NCBI RefSeq assembly: GCF_030864355.1
Contig: NC_083397.1
Coordinates: forward strand, 2,046,001-2,110,000
Direction of reading: 5' to 3'
Source of the DNA: Cutaneotrichosporon cavernicola
Taxonomy: Eukaryota > Basidiomycota > Tremellomycetes > Trichosporonales > Trichosporonaceae
Length of the DNA: 64,000 nt
The notes below the pieces were generated by a model. That model ran no database searches. It saw only the letters and a program-made list of their open reading frames with translations, and was not told where the DNA came from. Every line of letters starts with the position of its first letter. Positions within the stretch are counted from its first letter, which is position 1. The position numbers and the translations under genes were made by a program. Below, in pieces: positions 43,876 to 56,552 of the stretch.

Positions 43876-46800
43876 TTACGCAACAAGAGCCTCAAGGCTC
43901 TTGTCAAAGCTCTCGGTTGCGCTCTCCTGCAACAGGTGCAGGCGGTCCTTGTCGAGCAGCAAGTCCGAGACGGGTGGACGGGGCATGTATCCCGCGGAGT
44001 GGAGGTCGCTTGCGAGTGCTTGCAGAGTGCTGAGCATGTCGGTTAGGCTCGCGACTTGCTGCACGTCGCTGCGGTCGGGGAACAGCGAGGGGACCAGTTG
44101 CAGGACGCGGGGGATGGATTCCGCGAGATCCTGCAGCTCGGACGCGTCGCGTGGGTCGGGGTGGGCGCCGGCCCGTCGGGTCGCGGCGAGCAGTGGTTTG
44201 ACGCGCGCTCGGATGTCGAGGTAGTCGAGGAACAACTTGCCGCCATATTCCCAGCCTTCGGCCTGGAGCGGCTCGAGCTCCTTGCACAGACGGCGCAGGA
44301 GGGCTGGGTCGTCACGCAGAACAGCTTCAGGTGCGAGCTTGGTCACGAGCGTGCGCTGGGCACGGTCGGCCAACCCAGCGGGGATCAGGTCCTTGTACTC
44401 GCCGTAGGCGTTCCCCTCCGCTGCGAGGTGCGCGGCACGTGCCTCGTGCAGCCACTCGCGCGGGATGCGGAGCTTGTCGACGAGGAACATCTGCTCGGCG
44501 GCTGTGGCCTCTGGGTGGCGGAAGAGAAGCGCCTTAAGCGCAATACAGCGGCTCTCCGAGTACGCGAGGTGGAGGAGGACGTACGCGGCCCATGTCCATT
44601 GGCCCTCCTCCTCGAGCTGCGCGGCGTACGACTCAGTCATGCGGTTTGCTGTCGCACTGTACCGCGTGCCCGACTCGTCGGCCTCCTCGCGGTCCGCAAA
44701 GTCGCGCCTCTGCAGAGCCTGCGAGAGGAGGAATGAGATGTGCCACGGGAGGCGGACGTCGGTTGGGCTCGGGCCGCAGTCGCGCGACGTGACAACATCC
44801 TCCAGGGCGAGGGTGCGGTCGGCGTACATCCTGATGAGGTTGAAGAGCACATCCGTCGGCTCGGTCGGCATCTCCCAGCGGTTGTTGGCGTCTGGCTGCT
44901 CGAGGTATGGTGGAGGAGGCTTCGACGGAGGGTGCGTCGACGACAGCGCCTCAGTGTAGTGCTCTAGCACGTCGGCGACGCCCAGCTCGAACGGGCAGCC
45001 GTGCCACAGGTACAAGCCGAAGGCACGCTTCCAGTCAAGGTTCTCGTTGACGATCACGTCTGGTGCGTGGTCGGCACCGCGCTCGGGGTTGCCTGCCGAA
45101 ACGTCCGGGATACCAGCGAGCAACGCGTAGATCTTGCGGTACCCGTACCCGATGAGCGAGTTGCTTTTGTACTTGGTCCAGTCTTCGAGCTGGCGCCGAA
45201 CCTCGGCCCGTAACTCGTCAGAACTGCCGGCTTGAGACACGAGCGTCGCAAGACGCAGGTCGTTGCCGTCTAATGCCGACTGCATGGCGCGGTCGGTGCG
45301 GTTGCCTGTGAGCAACGCAAACACCTTGGCGGGTCTGTCGTCGCCGGCCTCGGCGAGGTCGGCGTCCATGGCAGGCGCGACGGCGTCCTCGAGCCATTTG
45401 GAAAGGGCGAGCTTGCGGCGCATCTCGGCGACACGGTTGCTCACATCCACCGGCGTGCTTGGAGGAAGCTTCAGGTCCATCTCGTCAAAGAGCGCTTGCC
45501 CCAAGCGCCACAGGTTGGCCTCGTGAGAGCGGTCCCCGCCGTCAAACAGCTTGGCAAAGTCGCGGAAGCGGATCGCAGTGTTGGTAATCGCCACAGGGAC
45601 GTTGTCGTCATTCACGTCGACCTCGGTGTATTCAAGAAGAAGTGTCAAGAGACGGTCCGCGCGAGCCTGCTCAGCGGCCTGCCGCTCGGCTAAGAGGTCT
45701 ACCTGTTGTACGTAGACAACAGCGTCAGGAGAGGACTCGAACTTGGTCGACGGGGAGCAAATCTTGCCCATGTGGACAAGCTCGCCGTTGGGACCCCAGG
45801 AGCATCTGAACGAGCGGCCCAGCATCAAGCCGGCGTCAGGACGCACTCCCTCATTGCCAGCGACAAAGCTCTGGTCCAGCGGGACCTTTGCGTACTTGCG
45901 CGGCTGGCGCAACTGGGGCGGGCGGGAAGACTCGCCGAAGGAGGCGCGCTTGACGGCCCGGTCGTCAAGCCTCGCTACACCCTCCTCGGCATCATCAAAA
46001 CCCGCCTCAGCACGCTTGCGCTCGAGCGCCTGGCGGATCTCGTTGGCCTTTTGCTCCGCGAGTGTTGGGCGCTTGCTCTTGGTCTCCTGCGCGCCAAAGA
46101 ACGCAGACTGCATCTCGCGCATGCGCTGCATGCCGTGCGCACCGAGCTTGCTCTTGATAGCGCGGTAGGCGTCAAGCTCGTCGTCGTAGTCGTCGCTGAA
46201 GTCGGGCGAACCCTCCATGTCCTCGTCCTCGTCCTCGTACGACATCTCAGACGTCTCGTCTAAACCGCTGTCATGCTCGTCTGACATGACGTCGGCGTCG
46301 TAGAGGCTCTTGGTAGGAGGAAAAAAGCCTTCGTCCTCGTCCGAGTAGATCGAGGGGGACATCTCCTCGGGTGACCTGGACTTGTTGGGAGTGGGTGAGT
46401 GGAGGCCCTCGTCCTCGTCCTCGTCATCGTCGCTGGCGTCGAGGCCGTAGCGGCTAAAGTGCTCAACGCGGAAGGTCCACACGCCGTCGTTGTTGAAGCT
46501 CCGGAACTCAGTCTCGGGGACGGCCTGGATGCGCTTAAGCTGGCGCTTGTAGCGGGGGTCGCTGGGGTCGGTGATGGGCTGGCGAGTGGCCTTGTCGCGG
46601 GCCCAGACGTTCTCGAGTGAGATTTCGGCAGGGACGTTCATCCCCTTACCGCGAGGAGGCTTGACAGTCTCGTCGGGGTAGACAGTAAGCTCGAGCGACT
46701 CGACGACAATGATTCCGCCGAGGAGGTCGTTGAGAGACGAGACCGACGTGAGGTCGACAGGCCTGAGGAAAGTGACCTCGCCAAAGCCCTTGCGGCCGAC

Positions 46801-49616
46801 AGTGAAGTCCGACAGGCTGCTGAGCTGGTCGTGGCTCATGGCCTTGAGCTTCTCAAGCTTGGGCCGGCACCAGTAGTCGCCGCTCTTGAGAGGGCGCTCA
46901 GAGGCAGCGACAGTCATGGTCGACGGCTGGATCTGCGCAGGGCGACGAGTGGGTGTGTCGTCGATCGCCTGGCGCAAACTGGAGGCCGGGAGGGCGGGGC
47001 TGCGCGCAGAGAGGTCAGGCGTGGATGGAGCCGAGCCGTTCGCCGAGCTTCTTAACGCAGACTTGCCAAGGACCGACTCGAGCGGGTCATCGCCGCCGTT
47101 CAGCGTGCGCGGAGGCGCGACCGTGATCTTCTTGACGTTGGGGCGCGGGATGAAGGCGTTGGGGGAGAGGGCCGCGTCGGTGAGGCCCATGTAGCGGTCA
47201 GTCGCAACAGGCGAGCCCACGAGCGAGGTGCGAGGCGAGTTAGGAGCGGGGCTTGATGCCCTCGGGGAGATCATCGAGCCGTTGACCGACGAGGTGGCGA
47301 AGCCCCTCAGCCTGGTCAGGCGGCTGCCCTTGTTTGGGGACGGGCGGTAGGACGATGCTGTGAGGGGCGGCAGAGCGGGCTTCTTGTTGGTGCTGCCGAG
47401 CTCAAGCTTCTGGCCCGAGTACTGGAACAAGTCATTGCGTCCGTATGGGTTCTGGTCGACCGACGCGGTGAGCGACGGCTGCTGCTGCTGCTGAATGTTG
47501 AGGGTCGACTGGCCGAGGGTGGAACCGAACAGGCCACCAGATTGCCCGAGAGTCGACTGCTGCATAGCAGGCTGGGTTGCGCCGCCGAACAGGCTGGTGG
47601 TGGGCTGAGCCGCTGTCGTAGACTGGCCCAGGCTGCCGAAGAGACCGCCGCCTGTGGCCGCAGCCGGCTGCTGGGCCTGTTGCTGCTGTCCGAAGAGACC
47701 CCCGCCACCACCGAACAAGCTTGGCTTCGGGGCAGCTGCAGCCGTGTTCGCGCCGAACAGACCGCCACCAGTTGGGGCGGTAGCGGCAGCCGGCTGTCCA
47801 ACCCCACCGAAGCCCGTCGTGGCGGTCGCTGCAGGCTGTGCGGCGTTCGAACCGAACAGACCACCACCCATGGTGGTAGGGGGTTTGGCGCCGAAGAGGC
47901 CGCCGCCGGTGGTGGCGGTATTGGTGTTGCCAAACAGACCACCACCCGTCGCCGCGGGCTGCGCCTGCTGCTGGCCGAACAAGCCGCCACCGGTGGGAGC
48001 AGTGGTGGCGTTAGTCTGGCCAAACAAGCTCGTCGCTGGCTGCGCAGTGTTGGTGTTGGTCTGACCAAACCCGCCAAAGCCGCTCGTCGTCCCGGCCGCG
48101 GTAGTGGACCCGAAGAGGCCGCCCGGCTTGGGTGCAGCAGTGTTGCCAAACAGCCCGCCAGTCTGCGGTTGCTGTGTGTTGGCCTGGCCGAAGAGGCCGC
48201 CGCCAGTGTTGGGTTGGGGGTTTGTCTGGCCAAACCCGCCAGAGCCACTACCAAACAACCCGCCACCAGTGTTCTGTGTTTGTTGTTGATTCTGCTGCTG
48301 CCCGAAGCCGCCAAAACCGGTAGTGCCAGCCGTGTTGGTCTGGCCGAATGTGCTCGTTCCTGGGTTGGCCCCGAACCCGGTAGTAGTCGCCCCGAACGCG
48401 GGCTTGTTGGCAGCAGCCCCAAAGCCTCCGAGGCCAGTGTTCTGCTGCTGCTGAGTGTTCTGACCAAAGGGGTTGGAGTTGCCGAAGAGGCCGCCGCTAG
48501 TGTTCTGCTGCTGCTGCGGGTTGTTCTGACCAAACAGCCCACCACCCGTGTTGGTGTTCTGCGCGCCAAAGCCAGTGTTCGTCGTGTTGGTCTGGCCGAA
48601 CAGACCGCCACCAGTGTTGGTCTGCGTTCCGAAGCCTCCAGAGGAGGCTCCGAAGCCGCTGGCCGTGTTGGGGGTGCTGCCAAACAGGCCACCAGGCTTG
48701 GGAGCGCCAAACGTCGAGGTCGAGGCAGCAGGCTGGCCGAAGCCACTTGACGACGAGCCGAACCCTCCCGTCTGGCCAAAGCCGGTAGTTGCAGGCTGCG
48801 GCTGCGCGGTAGGCTCCTTGCGACGCTGCTGGTAGTCGAGCATGCGCAGCTCCTCAAAGCTGCCTCCACGGTATGGCTCCATGGCGGTGATCATGTGGAA
48901 GAGGTTCGCAGGGTTCTCCTTCCCCAAGCTCTGCGGGGGATCGCGCTGCCATGTTGGCTGGTATGGAGGTGCTGCCGTGCCAGTCTGCGGTATGGGGGGG
49001 GGAGGCTGGTTGTTCCAAAGGTGCACTTGGTTGCTAGGCTGGGGCGCCTGTGTGTTGCCGGCGTTGAAGCCTCCTGTGGAGCCACCGCCAAATGTCGACG
49101 TCGCGCCACCAAAGCCCGAGGGCCGCGAGCCAAACAGGCCGCCCGACGAGGCTGCGTTGGTGGCGCCGAACGCGTTGGTCGTGTTCGTGTTCGAACCAAA
49201 TAAGCCACCGCTTGTGTTGGCCGTGCCGCCGAACGTTGACGAACCCGTCGCGCCAAACGAGGGCCGCGCTCCGAACGTGTTGGTAGCAGTGTTGGCAGCG
49301 CCAAAGCCACTCGAGCCTGTCGTCAGCGCCGTGGGGTTGTAGAGCTCACCAAAGCCGCCACCAGTGTTAGTGTTGGCACCAAAGAGGCCACCGCCTGTGT
49401 TCTGCGGTTGCTGCTGCTGCTGCTGCTGGCCAAAGCCGCCCGTGTTGGTGTTCTGACCAAACCCTTGTTGTTAGCTTGATCGGTGCTCTGCACAACCAAC
49501 GTACCGGTATTCTGCTGCTGGCCAAATGTTGAGCCACCGCCGCCGAACAGGCCGCCGCTTGGGTTCTGCTGCTGCTGCTGCTGTTGGTTGTTCGGCCAAG
49601 TCGAGTTACCAAACAT
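43876..49616 (-). CDS. NUP145: Nup98-Nup96 precursor nucleoporin (Nup145/Nup189 type)
   Basis: Nuclear pore protein precursor that splits itself into a GLFG nucleoporin and a Nup84/Nup107-complex scaffold subunit. Exon 1 (49616-49505) encodes MFGNSTWPNN, a Gln run and GGLFGGGG. A 41-nt intron (49464-49504) precedes exon 2 (49463-43876); total 1,899 residues. Dozens of FG/GLFG repeats are followed by a Gle2-binding (GLEBS) segment, EPYRGGSFEELRMLDYQQRR, then more repeats, the autoproteolytic domain (SGDYWCRPKLEKLKAM onward) and the cleavage motif HFS at residues 1039-1041 (46453-46461). Cleavage after Phe1040 would release a 1,040-residue Nup98-like and an 859-residue Nup96-like part with an acidic start and a helical ACE1-like domain. 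Very long antisense frames here are compositional shadows. Confidence 0.95.
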
Positions 49617-50455
49617 CTTGGGATCGTGCGTTTATTGACGGGAATTTGGGAGAAGGAGTTGTGCTCAAGAGACGCACGTACACGCGCGCTCGTCGCAAGT
49701 CGTCTGAGGGAATTAGGGAGACCGATCCGACGAGCCGTCCGAACTGGCAAGCGTTGAATATAGTTCGACGCTGTGCGCGGTGGCGACAAGGATGTGGGTG
49801 ATGGTGTTGGTGCGCGAACTTGTGGTCCCACTTGATGGAGAGATCCACCCTGCGGCCAAGCGGCGTTACGGCGTCATTGCCACATGGCACCATGTGGCAA
49901 CCTGGGTGGCAAGTCGACATTGAGCCTCCAGGCCCGGTTTAGACGGCATTGAGTCATACACAAATGCCGTGCATGAGCCATGTATTAGATAGGCATCTAC
50001 TAGGGGGGTGAGTAAGCAAGATACCAGCTGCTAGATGTCTTTGAGATTTCCATTGTGTCATACGCAAGAGTCTGACGGTTGTGGCTTGTTATGGTGAGGG
50101 AAGATGGGTTAGGGTGATCCTGCGGTCAAAAGGCATTCCAGGCGACGAGGTTACACGCGTTTAGGCACTAGCCGTTTGCCCCTTAGCTTGAGCTTGAGCA
50201 CTCTGCCCTCGATCCGTTTCACTGCGTAGGTAATGTTGACAATTGACAACCTAAACCTGTCATCCAACTCGATACGCCGTCCACAACATCAGCCATAGTG
50301 CCTTCGACGTCGGCACACTGTCGGACGCAACTACCTACCTCGAGCGTGTGGGGGTAGTTTCGTAAATCGCGCGCTCAGACATCAAAATACCGCACATTGC
50401 GGAGAGCTGGGACACACCTTGTTGACGTCTCCCACTACCTGACATCTCGTCCACC
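49617..50455. promoter_or_regulatory. Divergent promoter region, nucleoporin and potassium channel
   Basis: 839 bp with no recognised gene. Only short shadow frames are present near the nucleoporin start, and moderate AT richness around 49930-50250. Confidence 0.45.
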
Positions 50456-52111
50456 ATGAGCCATCCACCGAGCAACCCACTGGCGGGTGAAGAGTACGAG
50501 CTCACCAGCACAGCTCCACCGCTCGAGCGCAAGACATCCCGCACCCGCACGCTCACACTGCATGCAAACCAGGGTTCGACACTGCTGTTCGCGGCGCCAG
50601 GACAGGCTGGGCCATCGCGCCGGCGGGTTACGCGGCGGGTGAGCTCAAACGCGGCTCCAGACTCGCCGCGCGAGGCCAAATATAACCGCACGTTCTTCCT
50701 CGAGGAGGATCTTGACCAACTCGGTCAGCAGCGCGAGGAAGTAAGCCTGCCCGACTTTGGACACATGCTCGGTTTCGACGTTGGCGAGGACCACTTTGCC
50801 GTTGCAGCTGCGATGCGCAGCGCGTGGAAGAGAAAGCTCTACCTGCTCATGGAGGAACCAGGCAGCGGGCGTGAGGCGTTCTTCGTGCACATCGCAGTCA
50901 CCGGCGCCATCTTCTTCAGCGTCGTCCTCACGACGTTCTCGACACTGCCCACGTTCCACACCAACCCCATCTCTGTGCGCGTGCTCTTCGGGTTCGACAC
51001 GACCATCGTCTTACTCTTTACTGCCGAGTACCTTGCACGCTCGTTCGCTCACGCGGACTCGTGGGCACAGTACTACCGGTGGGCGACGAGCTTTTTCGCC
51101 ATCCTCGACCTACTTTCGATCCTGCCCTACTACATCGAGCTCGCACGGCAACAAGACACGTCGATCCTCTTCCGCTTCAGCATCCTGCGCACGTTTCGGC
51201 TCCTACGCGTCTTCCGCGCGTTCCGGTACCAGAGCCAGATGTTACTGACCATCGAGGTAATGTACGTCGCTGTCCGTCGGTCAAAGGACGCACTCGTTGC
51301 GATCTCCTACTTCATCTTCCTGGTCCTGGTGCTGTTCTCGACACTCATCTACTTTGCTGAGCGTGGGGTATGGGACGCGACACTCGGCGCATTCGTCGAC
51401 CCGGACGGAGACGTGTCGCTCTTCGACTCGATCCCCCAGACGGCATGGTACGCGCTCGTGACGATGAGCACGGCTGGATACGGCGATGTCGTTCCGAAGA
51501 CTGCACTGGGAAAGATCCTCTCCGTCCCGCTTCTCCTCTTCGGTCTTCTCCTCATCGCGCTTCCGTCCTTTGTGCTCGGGCGCAACTTTGCGATAGTCTA
51601 CGACGCAATGATCTCATTCCAGGCACAAGCTGTGAGCATTCCGCTTCTCCCAATCTGACCGCAGCCATCGATACAGCCGACACCGCGCCACTCGCTCGAC
51701 TTGGACACGCCGCACGACGGCACGATGACGCCGGTCCCTGAGGAGGCTGGGCCCCTGCTGCCTGTATCCAACACAGTCAAGAGAGGCTCATCGCCAAATC
51801 CGGTCAAGATGTGGGCGGGCGACCCGAACAAGTTCACCCCTCCGATCCCTACTGTGCCAGGGATACCGACCTCATCGTCCAAGGCGGCGCGCGACAAGGA
51901 CCTGACCAACACCAAGCTCGCCAAGAACCAGTACGTGTTGTTGGAGAAGATCGAGGCGCTGCGCCAAACAGTCGAGACGCAGGGGGAGATGATGAGCGTA
52001 CTGATGGCTGCACTGGCCGAGAGCAACGGCGTAGAGATACCGACAGGCAAGGGTAAGGGGAGGGCAGACCGAGGGGGCCAAGATCAGGCGCCATATGAGG
52101 ACATGAGGTAG
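50456..52111 (+). CDS. Voltage-gated potassium channel
   Basis: Six-TM Kv-type channel. A 130-residue polar N-terminus precedes S1 (FFVHIAVTGAIFFSVVL), S2 (RVLFGFDTTIVLLFTAEYLA), S3 (FFAILDLLSILPYYIEL), S4 (FSILRTFRLLRVFRAFR, Arg every third residue), S5 (ISYFIFLVLVLFSTLIYFAE), the pore helix and filter TMSTAGYGD, and S6 (VPLLLFGLLLIALPSFVLG). The filter is TAGYGD where TVGYGD is usual. A 33-nt intron (51632-51664) with an in-frame stop separates the core from a cytosolic tail with Ser/Pro-rich sequence and a terminal coiled coil (AKNQYVLLEKIEALRQTVET), probably for tetramerisation. Spliced length is about 540 residues; unspliced 400. Kv channels are sporadic in fungi and poorly studied. Confidence 0.9.
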
Positions 52112-52356
52112 AATAACATTAGATATTATCATTAGAGCGTTTGCATTAGCACATTGGACTATTTCTGGATGACGCAGCTGGACCAGCCAAGTGGAGGTTG
52201 GACGCGAATTTTGCTCCCGCTAGTCTTAAAGGGAACAAAAGTCACCCAAGCCCATTGATATCGGGGCTTACATCGCGCGACCAAAGGATCAAAGGTCAAT
52301 GTGAGACTTTGCCACTCAACTCTTCTCTCACATCTCAATTCATCTCATTCATCAAA
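52112..52356. promoter_or_regulatory. eIF5B upstream region
   Basis: 245 bp, with a pyrimidine/adenine-rich leader CATCTCAATTCATCTCATTC just before the ATG. No gene seen. Confidence 0.45.
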
Positions 52357-55300
52357 ATGCCACCAAAAAAGGGAAAGAAGGGAAAGAAGGGTGGCGACGA
52401 TGAGGACTTCTGGTGCGTCAATGTCAATGCCATCAAATGCCTTTTCCCAACCCCGCCGCCGTCAGTCATTGCTAATGTTGCAGGGCCGACAAGGACCAGG
52501 CATTCGACTCCAACGTTGCCACTCCCAACAATGAGCCATCGTTCGGTGGCAGCGGTGGTGGCGCGTTCGACGCTCTCGACGACGACGAGGAGGGCGGTGG
52601 TGGCCTGATGGTGAGTCAAGGCCCCGGCGTTTCGAGCGTCGGTGCGGAGCGGGATCACACGCTATGCGTCAGATTTAGCTGACACATAGGCGGCCATCGC
52701 TGCGGCCAAGAACATGAAGAAGGACAAGAAGAAGAAGAAGTCCCAGTTCGCGTTCGAGGACGAGGAGGCCGCCGAGTCAAAGGAGGCCGAGCGAGCCGAC
52801 ATGGACGACGAGTGGCCCGAGGACGACGTCAAGCCCAAGAAGGGAAAGAAGGGGAAGAAGGCCAAGAAGAACACCTTCGACTTTGACGACGACGACGCGG
52901 AGGCTGCTGGCGAGCCGGAGGCGCCCGCCGCGGACAACTTTGCCGACAAGGCGGCGGAGAAGGCCAACCTTGACGATGAGTGGCCGGAAGAGGACGTCAA
53001 GCCCAAGAAAGGCAAGAAGGGCAAGAAGGGCAAAAAGCAACAGGTCGAGGATGACGACGACGACGACTTCCTCGAGAAGGCCGCTGCGGAGGCCGCTACC
53101 GCCAAAGCAGCCGCTGAGGCGGAGGCTGCTGCAAAGGCTGCTGAGGCCGCTAAGGCTGCCGCTGCCGAGGAGCCCGAGGACGATGACGAGGAGGAGGAGG
53201 GCGGCGCCAACAGAATCCTCACCAAGAAGGAGAAGGAGAAGCTGAAGAAGGAGAAGGAGAAGGTGCGTAGCTGAGAAAGGAAGGGGCTAACAGCAGGCGA
53301 AGAAGAAGGCGCAGGCCGCCAAGAAGAAGGCTGCCGCTGAAGAGCCTGCCGAGTCTGCCGCTCCCGAGGCAGTGGCCGAGGCAGTGGCGGAGGCTGAGGA
53401 GGAGCCCGTCGCGGCCTCTTCGAAGAACAAGAAGAAGAAGAAGGGCGCTAAGGCTGAGCCTGCCGCTGCTGCCGCCGCCGCGCCTGCGGCCGGCAAGAAG
53501 GTGCCTGCGCATATTCTTGCCATGCAGGCTGCGATGGCCGAGAAGAAGCGTGTGGAGGAGGAGGTGGCTGCCAAGGTCGAGGCTGAGCGCCGGCGTATTG
53601 AGGAGGAGGAGCGCCGCATCGAGGAGGAAGAGGCGCGCATCGCCGCGGCCAAGGAGGCCAAGAGGGAGAAGGAGCGTCTCAAGCGCGCCCAGGCCAAGGC
53701 TGAGGGCCGTGTGCTCACGCCGGCACAGAAGCGTGAGCGCGCTGCCGCCGAGGCCCGCAAGCAGGCGCTGCTTGCGTCTGGCGTCGTCATTGCTGGTCTG
53801 CAGAAGGACGGCGAGAGCAAGCCCAAGGCGCGTCCTGTCTACGGCAAGAAGAACACCAAGAAGCAGCAGCAGCAGCAGACCCCAACCGCTTCCGGCGCTG
53901 CTACTCCAACCGCTCCCGCGTCGCCCAAGAAGACCGAGACGGAGCTCAAGAAGGAGGCGCCCAAGCCTGCAGCCAAGGACGAGTCGGAGGACGACTGGGA
54001 CAAGTCGGACGGCGAGGTCGAGGCTGCCACTGCCGCTGTCAAGGACCTCAAGGTCAAGGACGAATCGGAGGACGACTGGGACAAGTCGGAGGACGAGGAG
54101 GAGGAGAAGCCCAAGCCGGCTGCCGCCAAGGCTGCGCCTGCCAAGGCTGCTCCTACCAAGGCCGCTCCTACCAAGGCCGCTCCCCAGGCCACCGCGAAGC
54201 CTGCCACCAACGGCAAGGCGTCGGCCAAGGCGCCAGTCGAGGAGTCAGAGTCGGAGGAGGAGACTGAGTCTGAAGACGAGTCTGACGACTCCGACGACGA
54301 ATCTGACGAGGAGACCGACTCGGACTCTGACGACGAGATCGAGCAGGCCAAGGATCGTGCGCGCATCGCCATCTCCGCCCGACGCAAGGCTGCCGAGGCC
54401 CAGCAGAGCAAGACGGACCTCCGCTCGCCCATCTGCTGTATCCTGGGTCACGTCGACACGGGTAAGACCAAGCTGCTGGACAAGATTCGTCAAACCTCGG
54501 TCCAGGAGGGTGAGGCTGGTGGTATCACTCAGCAGATCGGTGCCACCTTCTTCCCCAAGGAGGCGCTCGTCGAGAAGACGATGGCGGTTAACAAGAACGG
54601 CGAAGTCGACGTGCAGATCCCCGGTCTGCTCATCATTGACACGCCTGGACACGAGTCGTTCACCAACCTCCGTTCGCGTGGTTCGTCGCTGTGCAACATT
54701 GCCATCCTCGTCATCGACATTACCCACGGTCTCGAGCCCCAGACCATCGAGTCGCTCAACCTCCTCAAACTGCGCAAGACGCCGTTCATCGTCGCTCTCA
54801 ACAAGATCGACAAGCTCGATGCGACCGAGTGGAAGGTTCACCCCGACTCTGGCTTCCGCGACACGCTCAACGCACAGAGTCCACGTATGCAGCGCATGTT
54901 CGAGGACCGCCTCCAGCACGTCAAGATGCTGCTCATGGAGCAGGGTCTCAACTCGGAGGTCTACGACAAGAACACACAGCCCGGCCGTGTCGTCTCGGTT
55001 GTCCCCACCTCGGCTGTCACTGGCGAAGGTGTGCCCGACCTGCTCGCGCTCCTCGTCAAGCTCACCCAGGACCGCATGACGGGTTCGCTCATGTACCTCT
55101 CCGAGGCTGAGGCCACCATTCTCGAGGTCAAGGTCATCGAGGGTCTCGGCACCACCATCGACATTGTGCTTGTCAACGGTGTGCTCCGCGAGGGTGACAA
55201 GATCGTGCTGTGTGGCATGAACGGGCCGATTGTGACAACCGTGCGAGCACTCTTGACACCACAGCCAATGCGTGAGCTGCGTATCAAGTCGGCCTACATC

Positions 55301-56275
55301 CATCACAAGGAGGTCAAGGCTGCGCTCGGTGTTAAGATCTCAGCGCCTGGTCTCGAGAAGGCCATTGCTGGTGCACGCATGTACGTCGCCAAGAACGCCG
55401 ACGAGGAGGAGTACTACAAGGACCTGGCGATGGACGACCTCACCTCGCTCGACCGGTACGTACAGAAGACTGGCCGCGGTGTCTTTGTGCAGGCGTCGAC
55501 GCTGGGTTCGCTCGAGGCCCTGCTCGTGTTCCTCAAGGACATGAACATTCCCGTGTTTGAGTTCGGCCTTGGCCCTGTGTACAAGAGCGCCGTCATCCGT
55601 TCCGGACTCATGTTGGACCGTGCTCCCGAATATGCCGTCATGCTCTGTTTCGATGTGCCGGTCACCTTTGAAGCCGAGGAGCAGGCCAAGAAGGAGGGTG
55701 TCAAGATCTTCTCGGCAATGATCATCTACCACCTCTTTGACGCGTTCAAGAAGCACATGGAGGAGGTGCGTGAGGCGCGCATGAAGGAGGCGGCACCGAT
55801 GGCCGTGTGGCCCGTCAAGCTTAAGATTCTCAAGGCCTTTGCGTCCAAGGACCCTATTATCGTGGGCTGCGACATTGTCGACGGCGCAACGGCGCGTGTC
55901 GGTACTCCAGTGGGCGTCGTGCGGTATGACAAGGAGACGGGCAAGCGTGAGATCATCCCGCTCGGCAAGATCACCTCGCTTGAGATCAACCACAAGCCGA
56001 TGCAGGTCGTCAAGAGATCGCAGGTCGGTGCGGGTGTCGCAGTCAAGATTGAGCGTGCGGCCCACCAGGCGGCGCGCTCCTACGGGCGACACTTTGACGA
56101 CAAGGACGAGATTGTGTCGCTCATCTCGCGCCAGTCGCTTGACACTCTGAGTGAGTTTAAGTGGAGTTTCCTTAGTCGACTCGTGCTGACAGCAGAAAAC
56201 ACGTTCCGCGACCAGGTCGAGATGTCGGATTGGGCCTTGTTGAAGAAGATGAAGATCGAGCAGGGCGTTGCATAA
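52357..56275 (+). CDS. FUN12: Translation initiation factor eIF5B
   Basis: GTPase that joins ribosomal subunits at start codons. Five exons. The N-terminal 570 residues are low-complexity, Lys/Glu/Ala-rich, with the repeated module [19 protein letters not shown] (twice) and [10 protein letters not shown] (twice). The G domain has GHVDTGKT (P-loop), [13 protein letters not shown] (switch 1), DTPGHESF (G3) and NKIDKLD (G4). Domains II-IV follow to the C-terminus [11 protein letters not shown] 45-nt intron near 56150-56194 must be removed to give [15 protein letters not shown]; it is a multiple of three without a stop, so retention would insert 15 residues silently. A 34-nt intron precedes the [11 protein letters not shown] exon. 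About 1,230 residues. Confidence 0.97.
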
Positions 56276-56552
56276 ACGCGCGTGCTCAGTGTTGTTTGCT
56301 CTCTCTCTCATGCATGGTTTTGTTAGCAAGTAGCAAGTGGTGTTGCAGCTACGGCGGCGGCCGCGTAGGAGGCTTGAACGTTCTCGTCCAGCCCAGTTGT
56401 ATTACGTAAAAATCCTGTGTGCGGATCGATCAACCGGGTGAGTCTGCTGGCGACGCCGCGACTCAATCTTCCCTGGAAAAGTCCGGAGGGGGTACCCCGT
56501 CGAGCTCGCCATTGCATCTCTGCTTTGTACTCTGTACTCTACCTCTACCAAA

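Noticed and set aside
47542..48750. 402-codon plus-strand frame antisense to the nucleoporin FG repeats (and similar antisense frames of 350-580 codons over KGD1, eIF5B, THR4 and GCD1)
   Set aside because: They mirror strongly conserved proteins on the other strand, show repetitive or charged nonsense composition, and arise because GC-rich third positions remove antisense stops.
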